The notes beneath the pieces were generated by a model. It was not told where the DNA came from. It saw only the letters and a program-made list of their open reading frames with translations, and did not search any database. A stretch of DNA of 64,000 bases from Aureimonas sp. AU12 (GTDB lineage: Bacteria > Pseudomonadota > Alphaproteobacteria > Rhizobiales > Rhizobiaceae): assembly GCF_001463705.1 (NCBI RefSeq), contig NZ_BBWH01000024.1, forward strand, positions 124,001 through 188,000, given 5' to 3'. A program made the position numbers and the translations under genes. Of the stretch, positions 1 through 29,752 are shown piece after piece. Every line of letters begins with the position of its first letter. Within the stretch, counting starts at the first letter, position 1.

Positions 1-1
1 G

Positions 2-1903
<1,902 letters not shown>

Positions 1904-1915
1904 GGGGGCTTGGCG

Positions 1916-2712
1916 ATGACATCCTGGTTTCGGCACGGGCCGGCTCGGCCGGAGGCGACGGCGCGCCTCTTCTGCCTCCATCACGCCGGCGGCGGCGCGT
2001 CGTCCTTCGCCGGCTGGGCCGCGCTGGCGCCGCCCGACGTCGAGATCTGCCCGGTGCAGCTTCCGGGCCGCGAAAACCGCATGGCGGAGGCGCCCTTCAC
2101 CGACATGGAGGCTCTGGCCGCGCGTCTCGCCGACGCGATGGAGCCGATGCTCGACCTGCCCTATGCCCTGTTCGGGCATTCGATGGGCGCGCGCCTTGCC
2201 GCCGTGACGCTTGCCGAACTCGCGGCGCGCGGCCTGCCGGCACCCGCGGCGCTGATCGTCTCCGCCAGCCGGGCGCCCCACTATCCCCCGCTCACCCCCG
2301 ACCTGCACGCCCTTCCCGACGATCGCTTTGCCGAGGCGCTGGCCGCGCTCGGCGGGCTGCCCGACGCCATCCGCCGCTCCGGCGAGATGATGGCGATGAC
2401 GATGCGCATCGCGCGGGCCGATTTCACGGTGCTCGAGACCTGGCAACCGCCCGAAGGCTTGCGCGTGCCCGCCGCCATCCTGGCGCTCGGCGGGGCGGAC
2501 GATCATCTCGCGCCGCGTTCGGCGCTCGAATCCTGGGCGGACCTTTCGAGCGGCGGGTTCCGCCTTCGGCTCTTTCCCGGCGGCCATTTCTACCTGAGGG
2601 ACCAGGCCGCCGCCGTCGTCGCCGAAGCCTGTTCGGCGCTGTTTCGCGGCATCGACGCCGCCCATCGCGGCGCCCGCGTGCCCGTGCCTTGCGCCCGGCC
2701 GGAGACGCACTC

Positions 2713-2716
<4 letters not shown>
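1916..2716 (+). CDS. Type II thioesterase (alpha/beta hydrolase, GrsT/SrfAD-like)
   Basis: A 266-residue stand-alone thioesterase of the family that removes stalled or mis-primed acyl groups from PKS and NRPS carrier domains in the cytoplasm. Visible features are the N-terminal LFCLHHAGGGASSF stretch, the LPGREN motif, nucleophile Ser89 in GHSMGA, and a late His224 in PGGHFYL. I chose the ATG at 1916 because GAGGGGG lies about 8 bases upstream; a TTG at 1910 is in frame but has worse spacing. The end overlaps the next gene by four bases (GTGA), so the two are translationally coupled. Editing is the usual role. Because no thioesterase domain is present in the assembly lines seen here, a direct part in product release cannot be excluded. 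Confidence 0.92.
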
Positions 2717-4515
<1,799 letters not shown>

Positions 4516-4534
4516 CGGGCGTTGCCCGGGACCG

Positions 4535-5683
4535 CTAGCGCCGGATGACCCAGTCGGGCGTCGCCGATGGCGGCGCGTCGTTGTCGAGACTCGCGACGCG
4601 GTCGCTGGTGTCGATGAAGACGTCGACGCGCAGATTGACGGGAAGGTCGGTGCCCGGTTCGAGCGCGACGATCACGTCGAGAACGCGCGCGTCGCGCTTC
4701 TCGTCGGCGGTATCGGCATTGACGATCTTGGTGCCGATGCGCGGGCTGATGCGTTCGATGCGGCCGGTCAGCCGCCGGCCGCCGAGCGCGGGCGCGGCGA
4801 TCTCGGCGCTCTGCCCGACAACGAGGTCGGCAATGTCGGCCTCGTCGATCTGCGCGCGCACCACGAGCCGGGACGTGTCGCCGATCTCGGCGATGGCGGT
4901 CGCCGGCTGGGTGGAGACCGCTTCTCCGGCCTCCCGCAGCAGGCGCAGCACCGTGCCGTCGCGGCTCGCGCGGATCACGGACTTGGCGACATAGGCCTCG
5001 GCCTCGGCGAGTTGTTCCTGCGCGAGATCCACCTCGGCGCGGGCGGCGAGCGTCTCCTCGGCGCGGGAGCCCTCCTTCAGGAGCGACAATCCTTCCTCGG
5101 CCGTGTCGAGCTGCTTCAGCGCGACGGTCCGCACGTTGGCCGCCGCCTGCAGCGCGCGCCGCGAGACGGTGCCGTTCTTCTGCAGCTGGGTGGCGCGCTG
5201 GAGATCGGCCTCCGCCAGTTCGAGGCCGGCCCGCAGCTCCGCGACGCGGCTTTCGCCCTGCGCCACTTCCTGCAGGCGCGAGCCGTTCTCGATGCGCAGG
5301 AGATCGGCGCGGCGGATCGCCAGCTGTGCCTGCGCCTGCGCGACCTTGGCGCGCAATTCGCCGTTGCCGAGTTCGGCGACGATGTCGCCGCTCTTCACGC
5401 GGTCGCCCTCCGCCACGTGCAGGACGGTGATGACGCCCGGCAACTCGGAGGCCAGCTCGATCGTGCCCCCCGTTGGCTCGACGACGCCGAGACCGGCGAT
5501 GATCGTCGAGGCGCGCGCGGACGCCGGAGGGTCCGCAGCGCCGGCCGATGCGCCCGGCGTGCCGCTGGCCTCGCCCGGCACTGCCTGCGAGGCGCTGTCC
5601 TGCGGCCCGTCGCCGGGCCAGAAGCCGAGGTAGGCGGCCCCGGCCAGGAGTCCGACCGCGACGATCTTGACCGACGTTCTCAT
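4535..5683 (-). CDS. DevB-like periplasmic adaptor of an ABC exporter
   Basis: A 382-residue HlyD-type membrane fusion protein: an N-terminal membrane anchor (residues 1-22, VKIVAVGLLAGAAYLGF), a lipoyl-like half (ITVLHVAEGDRVKSGD), a long coiled-coil hairpin rich in Ala/Glu/Leu/Gln (about 110-240), then the second lipoyl half and barrel (SRDGTVLRLLREAGEAV). This matches the DevB subfamily of the DevBCA exporter, which in cyanobacteria moves heterocyst glycolipids through a TolC-like outer membrane channel. No TolC-type gene is in the window. The start overlaps the stop of the upstream ATPase gene by four bases (ATGA). Next to two FAALs and a PKS, it most plausibly exports the cluster's lipid product. 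Confidence 0.9.
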   Translation of the reverse strand: MRTSVKIVAVGLLAGAAYLGFWPGDGPQDSASQAVPGEASGTPGASAGAADPPASARASTIIAGLGVVEPTGGTIELASELPGVITVLHVAEGDRVKSGDIVAELGNGELRAKVAQAQAQLAIRRADLLRIENGSRLQEVAQGESRVAELRAGLELAEADLQRATQLQKNGTVSRRALQAAANVRTVALKQLDTAEEGLSLLKEGSRAEETLAARAEVDLAQEQLAEAEAYVAKSVIRASRDGTVLRLLREAGEAVSTQPATAIAEIGDTSRLVVRAQIDEADIADLVVGQSAEIAAPALGGRRLTGRIERISPRIGTKIVNADTADEKRDARVLDVIVALEPGTDLPVNLRVDVFIDTSDRVASLDNDAPPSATPDWVIRR

Positions 5684-6405
5684 TCGATGTCTCCGGACGG
5701 CATCGACGCTCGCTGCGGTTGGTCCACGACGATCCGTCCGTCCTCGACGGTGATCTCGCGGTCGACCTTGTCGACGAGGCGCGCATCGTGCGAGACCAGC
5801 ACCACGATGCGGCCCTCGCGATGGGCAAGGCTTCGAAGGGTCTCCACCACGACGAGACCGCTGGCGCCGTCGAGCGCGGCGGTCGGTTCGTCGGCGAGGA
5901 TCACCAGCGGATCGTGCGCGAGGGCGCGGGCGACCGCCACGCGCTGGCGCTGGCCGCCGGACAGTTCGCCCGGCCGGTGGTCGGCGCGGTCGGCGAGCCC
6001 GAGATCGGCGAGGAGCGCGCGGGCGCGTCGTTCGGCGGATCGCCGGTCGTGTCCGACGAGGTCGAGCGGCAGCGCGACGTTCTCCCAGGCCGACAGGGTG
6101 GGAAAGAGGTTGAAGAACTGGAACACGAAGCCGATCCGCCGCAGCCGGATCGCCTGCAGCTGGCGCTGGCCGAGGCCCGTCGTGGTCGTGCCGCAGATCG
6201 ACACGCGGCCGCTGTCGGGCGTCTTCAGGGCGCCCATGAGCTGCAGCAGCGTCGTCTTTCCGCTGCCCGAGGGGCCGCGGATCAGCAGGACTTCGCCGGG
6301 ACGCGCCGTCAGCGAGACGCCCCGCAGGGCGGGCGTCGCGGCCTCGCCGCGTCCATAGGTGAGGGCGGCGTCCTCGACGACGAGGGCCTGGTCGGACGTG
6401 CTCAT
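5680..6405 (-). CDS. DevA-like ABC exporter ATP-binding protein
   Basis: A 241-residue ATPase of the LolD/MacB/DevA group. Walker A is GPSGSGKTT, followed by the Q-loop region FVFQFFNLFPTL, the signature LSGGQRQR, Walker B VILADEPT and a switch histidine in VLVSHD. I take the ATG at 6405 because it overlaps the permease stop by four bases (ATGA); longer in-frame extensions upstream translate the permease region out of frame. It should power the FtsX-type permease encoded immediately upstream, working mechanochemically with the DevB adaptor. Confidence 0.92.
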   Translation of the reverse strand: MSTSDQALVVEDAALTYGRGEAATPALRGVSLTARPGEVLLIRGPSGSGKTTLLQLMGALKTPDSGRVSICGTTTTGLGQRQLQAIRLRRIGFVFQFFNLFPTLSAWENVALPLDLVGHDRRSAERRARALLADLGLADRADHRPGELSGGQRQRVAVARALAHDPLVILADEPTAALDGASGLVVVETLRSLAHREGRIVVLVSHDARLVDKVDREITVEDGRIVVDQPQRASMPSGDIE

Positions 6406-7526
6406 CGGAACACGCTCGTCGGGTCGATGCTGTAGAGCTTGCGGACGGCGAGCATCGAGGAGATGGCGCACATGGCGAGCGTCAGCACGCCGATCAGCGC
6501 CAGCGCGAGAGGCGAGAGGAGGATCGCGGCGGGCGAGGAGGTCGAGGAGGCCGCCATGGCCCAGGCGATCGTTCCGGCGATGACGAAGCCGATCGTGCCG
6601 GCGATCATCGCCTGCTTCAGGACGATGGCGTTGAGATAGCCGCTGCCCGCGCCGATGGCGCTGAGCGTGGCGTATTCGGCGAGGCGCTCGACTGTCGCCG
6701 CATAGAGCGTCTGCGCCACGATGATGATGCCGACGAGACCGCCGAGCGCGGCGCCGAGGACGAGGGCCGATCCCGCCCCGGTGGTGAGGATCCAGTAGTC
6801 GCGGGTCCGGGCCGCGAAGTCCTGTGTGGTCAGGACCTCCTCCTTGTCGAGCACTGCGCCGAGATCGGCCGCCAGCGCTGCCGGCTCGACGCCGGGGGCG
6901 GCCTTCACCAGCATGTAGCTGGCGTCGCCGTCGTTGATGTTGGTGTAGCGCAGGGCGTTGGCGTAGGAGGTGAAGACGTAGGGCGACTGCGTGAAGGTAC
7001 GGACCCCTTGCGTGAAGCCGACGACGACGGCGCGCCGCTCGGCGATCTCGACCCGGTCGCCGATGGCGTTGACGCCGAGCTTCTCGGCATAGAGCTTGTC
7101 GATCATCACCGCGTTCGGGGCGGCGAGCGCCTCGGCCGACCCTTCCACGACGTTCCACGGTGCCGCGAAACCGGTCTGCGGATCGAAGCCCACGATGATC
7201 ACCGACTCGGTGCCGCCGGCCGGTTTGCGCCAGCCGGTGAACTGGATGATCGTGCGGCTGACCTCGGCGACGCCCGGCACGGCCCGTGCGCGGTAGAAGG
7301 CGGGCTGGCGCAGGATGCCCGACTGGTCGACATTGCTGGTGCCGCGCGCGGCGACCCACACGTCGGCGCCGGCATTCTCGACGAGGCCGGCCGAGGCGCG
7401 GATGAAGCCGATCAGCATGCCCGTCTGCATCGAGATCAGGACCACGGCGAACACGATGCCGACCACCGTCGCCGCGAAGCGGATCGGGTCGTGCCGAAGG
7501 TTGCGCCATGCGATCAGGGTCGTCAT
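6402..7526 (-). CDS. DevC-like FtsX-family ABC exporter permease
   Basis: A 374-residue permease with the MacB/FtsX/DevC layout. One N-terminal transmembrane helix (about 14-35) is followed by a large periplasmic domain (about 40-240), then three C-terminal helices (about 250-360), including a Gly/Ala-rich one (SALVLGAALGGLVGIIIVAQTL). It is the first gene of the leftward permease-ATPase-adaptor operon and is coupled by an ATGA overlap. Its promoter must lie in the 563-bp gap shared with the rightward carrier/FAAL/NRPS operon, so export and synthesis genes could be co-regulated there. Confidence 0.9.
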   Translation of the reverse strand: MTTLIAWRNLRHDPIRFAATVVGIVFAVVLISMQTGMLIGFIRASAGLVENAGADVWVAARGTSNVDQSGILRQPAFYRARAVPGVAEVSRTIIQFTGWRKPAGGTESVIIVGFDPQTGFAAPWNVVEGSAEALAAPNAVMIDKLYAEKLGVNAIGDRVEIAERRAVVVGFTQGVRTFTQSPYVFTSYANALRYTNINDGDASYMLVKAAPGVEPAALAADLGAVLDKEEVLTTQDFAARTRDYWILTTGAGSALVLGAALGGLVGIIIVAQTLYAATVERLAEYATLSAIGAGSGYLNAIVLKQAMIAGTIGFVIAGTIAWAMAASSTSSPAAILLSPLALALIGVLTLAMCAISSMLAVRKLYSIDPTSVFR

Positions 7527-8089
7527 GCAAAGATCCCGTCAGGACAGTTCGGCGCCCGGCCGTGGGGCCGGAGCGTGCCGCCTCGCGGCGAAGGCGCGAG
7601 GCCACCGCTTAAAGGTCTCCGCCGCAACGCCTGTCATGGACGACTGCATCGGGGTTCAAGCGCAGAGATTAGGCAAGAAGAGTTAAAAGGCGATGAGGAT
7701 GGACATCCTTCGCCCGACCCGATCGAAAGCCCTCGGCGGAATGCGCTGAAAGGGGCCATCTAGCCCGATTTTGCAGGCCTTTCGCCGCTGGTTCGAGCGG
7801 CTGGCGCCGGTCTCGGCGTTTCCCAGAGGAAGGGACGGGATAGAAAGGGATGCGAAGCAACTTCACGTTGGAGGTCTGCAACCGGCGTCGATCTTGCTGG
7901 GACCGTAGCGGTTCAGGTCAACGGCTGCGCTCGCTTCAAGGGTTCTTTACGGATCGTGTCCAATAATGCACCAACAAGGACCAACCGTTATTTGCCGTGG
8001 AGCTGCGCCGCGGTCGTCGGGAGTCGAGGGGCCGAAGGTCCGCCGGCCCCTGGGGATCGACGGGCGATCCCGAAAGATCGAGCCCGCCC
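7527..8089. promoter_or_regulatory. Divergent intergenic region between exporter and NRPS operons
   Basis: This 563-bp gap separates the leftward exporter operon from the rightward biosynthetic operon and should contain both promoters. I see no convincing gene, no strong inverted repeat and no clean paired -35/-10 boxes. Short frames crossing it look like shadows. An in-frame GTG at 7997 would extend the carrier gene by 31 residues that do not resemble a carrier domain. Confidence 0.5.
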
Positions 8090-8638
8090 ATGCCGCTCCA
8101 TCCCCGCGACGATCTCGCCGCGTATTTCGCGACCCTGCTGCGGGTCTCGCGCGGCTCGATCTCGACGAGCGCGAACGTCCTCGATCTCGGTGCCGACTCC
8201 ATCATGCTGCTGGAGGCCCGCAGCTGGATCGAGGTCCGCTACGGCCGGCGCATCGAGATCCGGCAGTTCTTTGAGGACCTGAACACGATCGATGCGATCG
8301 CCGCCTTCCTAGCGGAATCGGGAGCCGAAGCCGACGCCGCAAGCGGGGCCGACCCCGAAACGCCGGCGCCGGTGTCTCGCGCCGGAGCCGTGCCGATGCC
8401 GGGGGCAGCGCTCGCCGGGTCCGCGCCGGCCGACATCCGGCTCATGCGCGCGCAGCTCGCCATGGTGGCCGCGGTGATCGAGGCCCAGAACCGCCTGGCC
8501 GCGACCCTTCGCGCTCGCATCGCGGCCCCGCGCCCGTTCGACACGCCGCAAGCTGCGGGACGAGCCGCCGACCACACCGGATCGAGCCCATCGGCCGCGG
8601 CGGCGGCGATCCAGGAAACCGAGGTCACGCCCGCATGA
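8090..8638 (+). CDS. Discrete acyl/peptidyl carrier protein with C-terminal helix
   Basis: A 182-residue protein with one carrier domain at about residues 5-80. Phosphopantetheine Ser37 lies in DLGADSIMLLEARS, and the following residues (RYGRRIEIRQFFEDLNTIDAIAAFL, seen in two pieces) fit helices II-IV. After a Pro/Ala-rich linker comes an amphipathic helix, about 118-140 (MRAQLAMVAAVIEAQNRL). It resembles the QLxLMxxQL helices that often flank PKS carrier domains near aminotransferase or condensation domains. The ATG at 8090 was chosen because the carrier fold begins just after it; no good Shine-Dalgarno sequence is visible. The gene overlaps the FAAL-ACP gene by four bases (ATGA). Inference: it supplies the ACP missing from the KS-AT module of the large synthase. 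Confidence 0.85.
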   Translation: MPLHPRDDLAAYFATLLRVSRGSISTSANVLDLGADSIMLLEARSWIEVRYGRRIEIRQFFEDLNTIDAIAAFLAESGAEADAASGADPETPAPVSRAGAVPMPGAALAGSAPADIRLMRAQLAMVAAVIEAQNRLAATLRARIAAPRPFDTPQAAGRAADHTGSSPSAAAAAIQETEVTPA

Positions 8639-10764
8639 GCCCGCCCACCACGCTCAACGACATCCTGTTTCAGCGCGCCGCGCGGGAGCCGGACGCCATC
8701 GCCTATCGCTTCCATGCGTCGCGATCGCAGGAGACGGTCGACCTTTCGATGGCCGCGATCGCGCGCAGCGTCCGCTCGATCGGTGCCGCCCTGCAGGCCC
8801 GCCGGCTGAGGGGCGAACGCGTCGTCCTGGCCCTGCCGCACGCACCCGAGTTCATTCTCGCCTTCTACGCCTGCCTCGCGGTCGGTGCGCTCGCCGTGCC
8901 GGTGCCGGGGCAGCGCGCCGGCAAGAGCGACCCGCGCTTCGCCTCCGTCCTCGTCGATGCCGGGCCCGCGCTGGTGATCGCAGAGCCCGCGACCGCGCCG
9001 TGGCTGCGCGAGGTCGCGGCGGCCCACGCCGAAGCGACGGGGCAGGCGGCACCGATCGTCGCGACGCTCGAAGACCTGGCGGGCGATCCCGCCGACTTTC
9101 GCCGCGAGGCCATCGAGGCCGACGACATCGCGATCGTCCAGTACACGTCGGGCAGCACCGGCGATCCCAAGGGGGTGATGATCTCCCACGCCAACTTCGT
9201 CGCCAATGCGGGGCTGATCATCGAGAAGCTGCGCCTCGGCCCGGCCTCGCGCGGCGTTCTCTGGCTGCCCTTCTACCACGACATGGGGCTCGTCGGCGCC
9301 GTGATCGCGCCGATGGCGGTCGGCGGGACTGCCGATCTCATGTCGCCACAGGCCTTCGTGCAGTCGCCCGCGACGTGGCTGCGCAAGCTCTCCGCGATCG
9401 GTGCGACCACCGCGGTGGCGCCGAACTTCGCGCTGGAGCGCTGCTGCGACATGGCGACCCCGGACGTCGTCACCGGTCTCGACCTTTCCGCGATCACCTG
9501 CCTCCTGACCGGATCGGAACCGGTCAATCCCAACACGATCGAGCGCTTCGCCCGCACCTTCGCGCCCTGCGGCTTCCGGGCGGACGCTCTTCTTCCGTCC
9601 TACGGCCTCGCCGAATCGACGCTGCTCGTCACCGGAAACCTGCGCGACCACCTCGGCCCGACGATCCGCAGCTTCGAAGCGGAAGCGCTGAGTGCGAACC
9701 GCGCGGTGTCCGCCGGCGAAGGGGCCGTCTCGCAGCGTCTCGTCGGCAACGGCGCACCGGAGGGGCGGGTCCGCATTGCCGGGGTCGAGACCGGGCGGGC
9801 CCTCGGCGAGGGAGAGATCGGCGAGATCTGGCTGACGGGGGCGAGCGTTGCCAAGGGCTACTGGGGCCGGCCGGAGGTCTCGGCGGAGGCGTTCGGGGCG
9901 CGGCTCGCGGGAGAGCCGGAGGCCGGTCCCTTCTACCGGACCGGCGATCTCGGCTTTCTCCTCGGCGACGATCTCTTCGTCACGGGGCGGCTGAAGAACC
10001 TCATCATCGTGCGCGGGCGCAATCTCTACCCGCAGGATATCGAGGAGGCCGCGACGCGCGACCTGCCCGATCTCTCGACCGGCGCGGCGGCGGCCTTCGC
10101 GGTGGACCGCGGCCGGGGCGAGGAGGTCGTGCTCCTGGCCGAGGCGACGCGGAGCGGCGTCACCGCCCTCAAGGATCGCGACGCGGCCGCGGCGCTCGTG
10201 GCGGACGTGACGAAGCGGCTCGGCGACGGCCTGCAGATCACGCCCGCCGAGATCTGTATCGTCAAGCCCGGCCGCATCCCGCGCACCTCCAGCGGCAAGA
10301 TCCAGCACGGGGCGGCGCTGGCGGAATGGCGCGAGACGGGGTTCGAGCCCCATCTCGTACACCGCTGGACCCGTCCGGTTCCGGCCGTCGCCGATCCGGA
10401 CGCAGTGCCGCTGGCCATCGCGACGCGCGGCGAGCTCGAAGCCTGGCTCGTGGAGCGTCTGGCACGCCATTCCGGGCAGGCGCCGCATCAGGTCGATCTC
10501 GACGAACCCTTCGCAAGCTACGGGCTCGACAGCGTCACCGCGATCGAGACGATCGCCGCGATCAACGCGCTCGACCTCGGCGCGCGCCGCGTCCAGCCCG
10601 TCGACCTCTACGACTACCCGACGATCCAGCGGCTGCTGGACCACATGTTCGACACGCCCGAGGAGCCGACCCTGCCGGCCGCGGACGAGACCGACGCCGC
10701 GACGCAGGCCGATCGCGACATCGACCGCGAGGCCGCGGCGTTGCGGGCGCTTCTGGACGGCTGA
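8635..10764 (+). CDS. Fatty acyl-AMP ligase fused to an acyl carrier protein (FAAL-ACP)
   Basis: A 709-residue loading protein. Residues about 1-590 are a FAAL: VQYTSGSTGDPKG at about 168-180, LPFYHDMGLVGAV, SYGLAESTLLV, the RTGDLGFL turn, and the C-terminal catalytic lysine in TSSGKIQHG. Residues about 600-690 are a carrier domain with phosphopantetheine Ser633 in YGLDSVTA. FAAL-ACP proteins adenylate a fatty acid and load it on their own carrier, from which a downstream KS takes it. The large synthase begins 53 bp downstream and opens with a KS, so this is very likely its starter-loading protein. The first FAAL (2713-4515) has a different loop and no ACP, so the two probably serve different steps. 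Confidence 0.93.
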   Translation: MSPPTTLNDILFQRAAREPDAIAYRFHASRSQETVDLSMAAIARSVRSIGAALQARRLRGERVVLALPHAPEFILAFYACLAVGALAVPVPGQRAGKSDPRFASVLVDAGPALVIAEPATAPWLREVAAAHAEATGQAAPIVATLEDLAGDPADFRREAIEADDIAIVQYTSGSTGDPKGVMISHANFVANAGLIIEKLRLGPASRGVLWLPFYHDMGLVGAVIAPMAVGGTADLMSPQAFVQSPATWLRKLSAIGATTAVAPNFALERCCDMATPDVVTGLDLSAITCLLTGSEPVNPNTIERFARTFAPCGFRADALLPSYGLAESTLLVTGNLRDHLGPTIRSFEAEALSANRAVSAGEGAVSQRLVGNGAPEGRVRIAGVETGRALGEGEIGEIWLTGASVAKGYWGRPEVSAEAFGARLAGEPEAGPFYRTGDLGFLLGDDLFVTGRLKNLIIVRGRNLYPQDIEEAATRDLPDLSTGAAAAFAVDRGRGEEVVLLAEATRSGVTALKDRDAAAALVADVTKRLGDGLQITPAEICIVKPGRIPRTSSGKIQHGAALAEWRETGFEPHLVHRWTRPVPAVADPDAVPLAIATRGELEAWLVERLARHSGQAPHQVDLDEPFASYGLDSVTAIETIAAINALDLGARRVQPVDLYDYPTIQRLLDHMFDTPEEPTLPAADETDAATQADRDIDREAAALRALLDG

Positions 10765-10817
10765 CGTCGCGATCCGGGGAACGGAATCGGGGCACGGCAG
10801 GGCAGGGGAACGAGGCG

Positions 10818-27706
<16,889 letters not shown>

Positions 27707-27710
<4 letters not shown>

Positions 27711-29131
27711 CGGCAGGATCCCTCTCCGCGGCCTGGGCCGACCTGCCGCGCGATCTTCGCGACGCCGTGCTCGCCAAGCTGCTCGCCCGCCGCCTGCGGG
27801 ATGGAGCGGAGGCGGACGAGCCCGCGCTCACCCGTATCGACCGCGGCGGGCCGGTGCCGGTCTCCCTCGAACAGGCCTTCATCCTGCGCCAGCAAAGGCG
27901 GTTCGGCGGACGCGTCGCCTGGACGCTCGCCGCGCCGCCGATCGTTCTCGACGACGTCGATGTCGATGCCGTCTGGCGCGCCGTGGCGACGCTCGCCCGC
28001 CGACACGACGTGCTGCACATGACGATCCGGGAGGAGGGCGGGCGCCTCCTGCAGCGGCTCGACCCCGATGCGCCCGCGCCGCTGAAGCTCACGACGCTGC
28101 CGCTGATGGCGGCGCTGACGGGCGCCGAGGGCTGGGTGCGTCGGCGATACGAGACGATGCTTGCCGAGCCCTTCGATGCCGCGACCGGACCGCTCTGGCG
28201 TGCCGAGCTCGTCAGCCGGGGCGAGCGCGGCGTCCTCCTCCTCTGCTTCTGCAGCCTCGTCGCCGATGGCGAGGCGCTGCATCTGATCGAGGCGGAGCTG
28301 CGCGCGCTTTATGCCGCCGAACTGGGAGGCACGGCGTCGCAGTCGCCGCCGCCGGCACTCGACTATGCCGACTACGTCGCAGCGCAGGACCGGCTGCTGC
28401 GGGATGCGCGCTTCGGCTCGGCGCTGTCGTGGTGGCGCGAGCGCCTCGCGGGCGGCCCGCCCGAGGGGTGGGCGGACGGGCGCGAGGGCCTCGGGCCCGC
28501 CCGCCTCTACGAGCAGGAGATCGGGGCCGAGACCGGCCGCGCGCTCGACGCCCATGCCGCCGCACACCGCACGACGCCGCATGTCGTGCTCCTCACCGAG
28601 TTCGCGGCGGTCCTGCGCGAACTAGACGCCACCGACGACGTCTGGGTGGCGTCGGCGACGACGTCGCGGCAGATCGCGGAGACGCAAACCATGATCGGCA
28701 CGTTCGCGCGTCTGCTGCCGCTGCGGCTTCGCTGGCCGGCAGCAGGCGATCCGCTCGGACCGGTCGGCGCGACGCTGCTCGAGGCCCTCGACCAGGAACC
28801 CGTGCCGCATGTCCTCCTGCAGGAGATGCTGGACGCCGCCCATCCCGCCGCGCCCTCGCCGTTCCGCTACATCTTCAACCATCGGCAGGTCGGCGAGGAT
28901 GCCGAAGGGGGTGATCGCGGCGACGTGCCGTTCCGCGCCGGACCCCGCCATGCCGAGGCGCATCGCGAGGAGCACATTCTGCTGATGGTCCTGCAATCGG
29001 GCGAACGGCGCCGGTTGCATTGGTACCTGCGAACGGACCGCTTCGGCCCGGCCGACGCCGAACGACTGCTCGCGGGCTTTCTCACGGCCCTGCGCCGAAG
29101 GCTCGGCATGCCGCTCGCCGGCTGGAATTAA
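27707..29131 (+). CDS. Discrete condensation-like protein lacking the catalytic histidines
   Basis: A 474-residue protein with the overall plan of an NRPS condensation domain: an N-terminal acceptor half (VDAVWRAVATLARRHDVLHM, in two pieces), a central floor, and a C-terminal half with ALSWWRERLAGG, a SATTSRQ stretch and FRYIFNHRQ. Where HHxxxDG is expected it has CSLVADG (Cys182, Ser183, Asp187), so both histidines, including the catalytic second one, are lost. The first ~45 residues (LSAAWADLPRDLRDAVLAKLLARRL) look like a docking or linker helix. It overlaps the giant synthase by four bases (ATGA) and is the last gene of the operon. It may be a structural platform, a recruiter of a release enzyme, or a condensation domain with altered chemistry. 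The family is clear; the role is unknown. Confidence 0.8.
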
Positions 29132-29225
29132 CGCCGGCGGGCCTTGATCTGCAGGTGGTGAGGTATGTTGGTCAGAGCGTAAGCGACAGGCCGTCGAAGG
29201 ACCCGTCGCGAACGGTCGAAGACCC

Positions 29226-29290
29226 GATCCGCGCCCTTTTCGGCGAGACGCGGATCGCAGCGATCGAGCCCGGCCCTGGAAGGGCGGGGC
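29226..29290. terminator. Pair of inverted repeats between convergent genes
   Basis: In the 179-bp gap after the NRPS operon, GATCCGCG (29226-29233) pairs exactly with CGCGGATC (29249-29256). A second stem, GCCCGGCCCT-GGA-AGGGCGGGGC (29268-29290), has one mismatch. The neighbouring genes converge here, so a bidirectional termination zone is plausible. No T-run follows either stem, so intrinsic termination is not proven. Confidence 0.35.
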
Positions 29291-29310
29291 GTCGACCCGC
29301 TCACCGATCG

Positions 29311-29676
29311 TCAGGCCATGGCGTAGACGCGCAGACGATGGCCGTCGGGATCGAGCGCGACGAAGCTTCGGCCGAAATCGAGATCGGTCGGCGCCATCGC
29401 GATGGCGGCGTCCTTCCCCTGCCAGTCCGCATGCGTGGCATCGACGGCTTCGGGGCTTTCGACCTTGAAGCCGATTTCGCAGCCGCCCCCGGCGCTCGCC
29501 GGCGCCGGCTGCACGCCCGTCGTCTCCCACAGCCCCATGGGCAGACCGGATGGCAGGACGAACAGGACGAAGGTCGGGCTCGCCTCCACCGGTTCGAGCC
29601 CCAGCAGGCGGGCATAGAACCGGGCGCTGGTGGCGGTGTTCGTCACGTAGAGAAGGATGGTGTTGGAACCGGCCAT
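29311..29676 (-). CDS. VOC-family (glyoxalase/bleomycin-resistance-like) protein
   Basis: A 121-residue, single-copy vicinal-oxygen-chelate protein. It opens with ILLYVTNTATSARFYARLLG, typical of the first beta-alpha-beta-beta-beta unit, and ends FVALDPDGHRLRVYA, the standard second-unit ending. Such proteins may bind a metal and isomerise or cleave small molecules, or simply bind and sequester drugs. The substrate cannot be read from the sequence. The next gene upstream on the same strand is a YafY-type WYL regulator, a frequent partner of small VOC proteins, and a 76-bp gap separates them. It could give resistance to the neighbouring NRPS product, but nothing shows that. Confidence 0.82.
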   Translation of the reverse strand: MAGSNTILLYVTNTATSARFYARLLGLEPVEASPTFVLFVLPSGLPMGLWETTGVQPAPASAGGGCEIGFKVESPEAVDATHADWQGKDAAIAMAPTDLDFGRSFVALDPDGHRLRVYAMA

Positions 29677-29752
29677 CGGGGCCTCCTGTCGGTTGGTGGA
29701 CAGGGCAGATCCTACGGCTCGGTGCTGCCAGTTTCCGGCAGCATCATGGCTC

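Noticed and set aside
9000-10817. Extended frame upstream of the giant synthase start
   Set aside because: It reads through the FAAL-ACP gene in another frame with Arg-rich shadow sequence; the real start at 10818 has a ribosome site and a docking helix.
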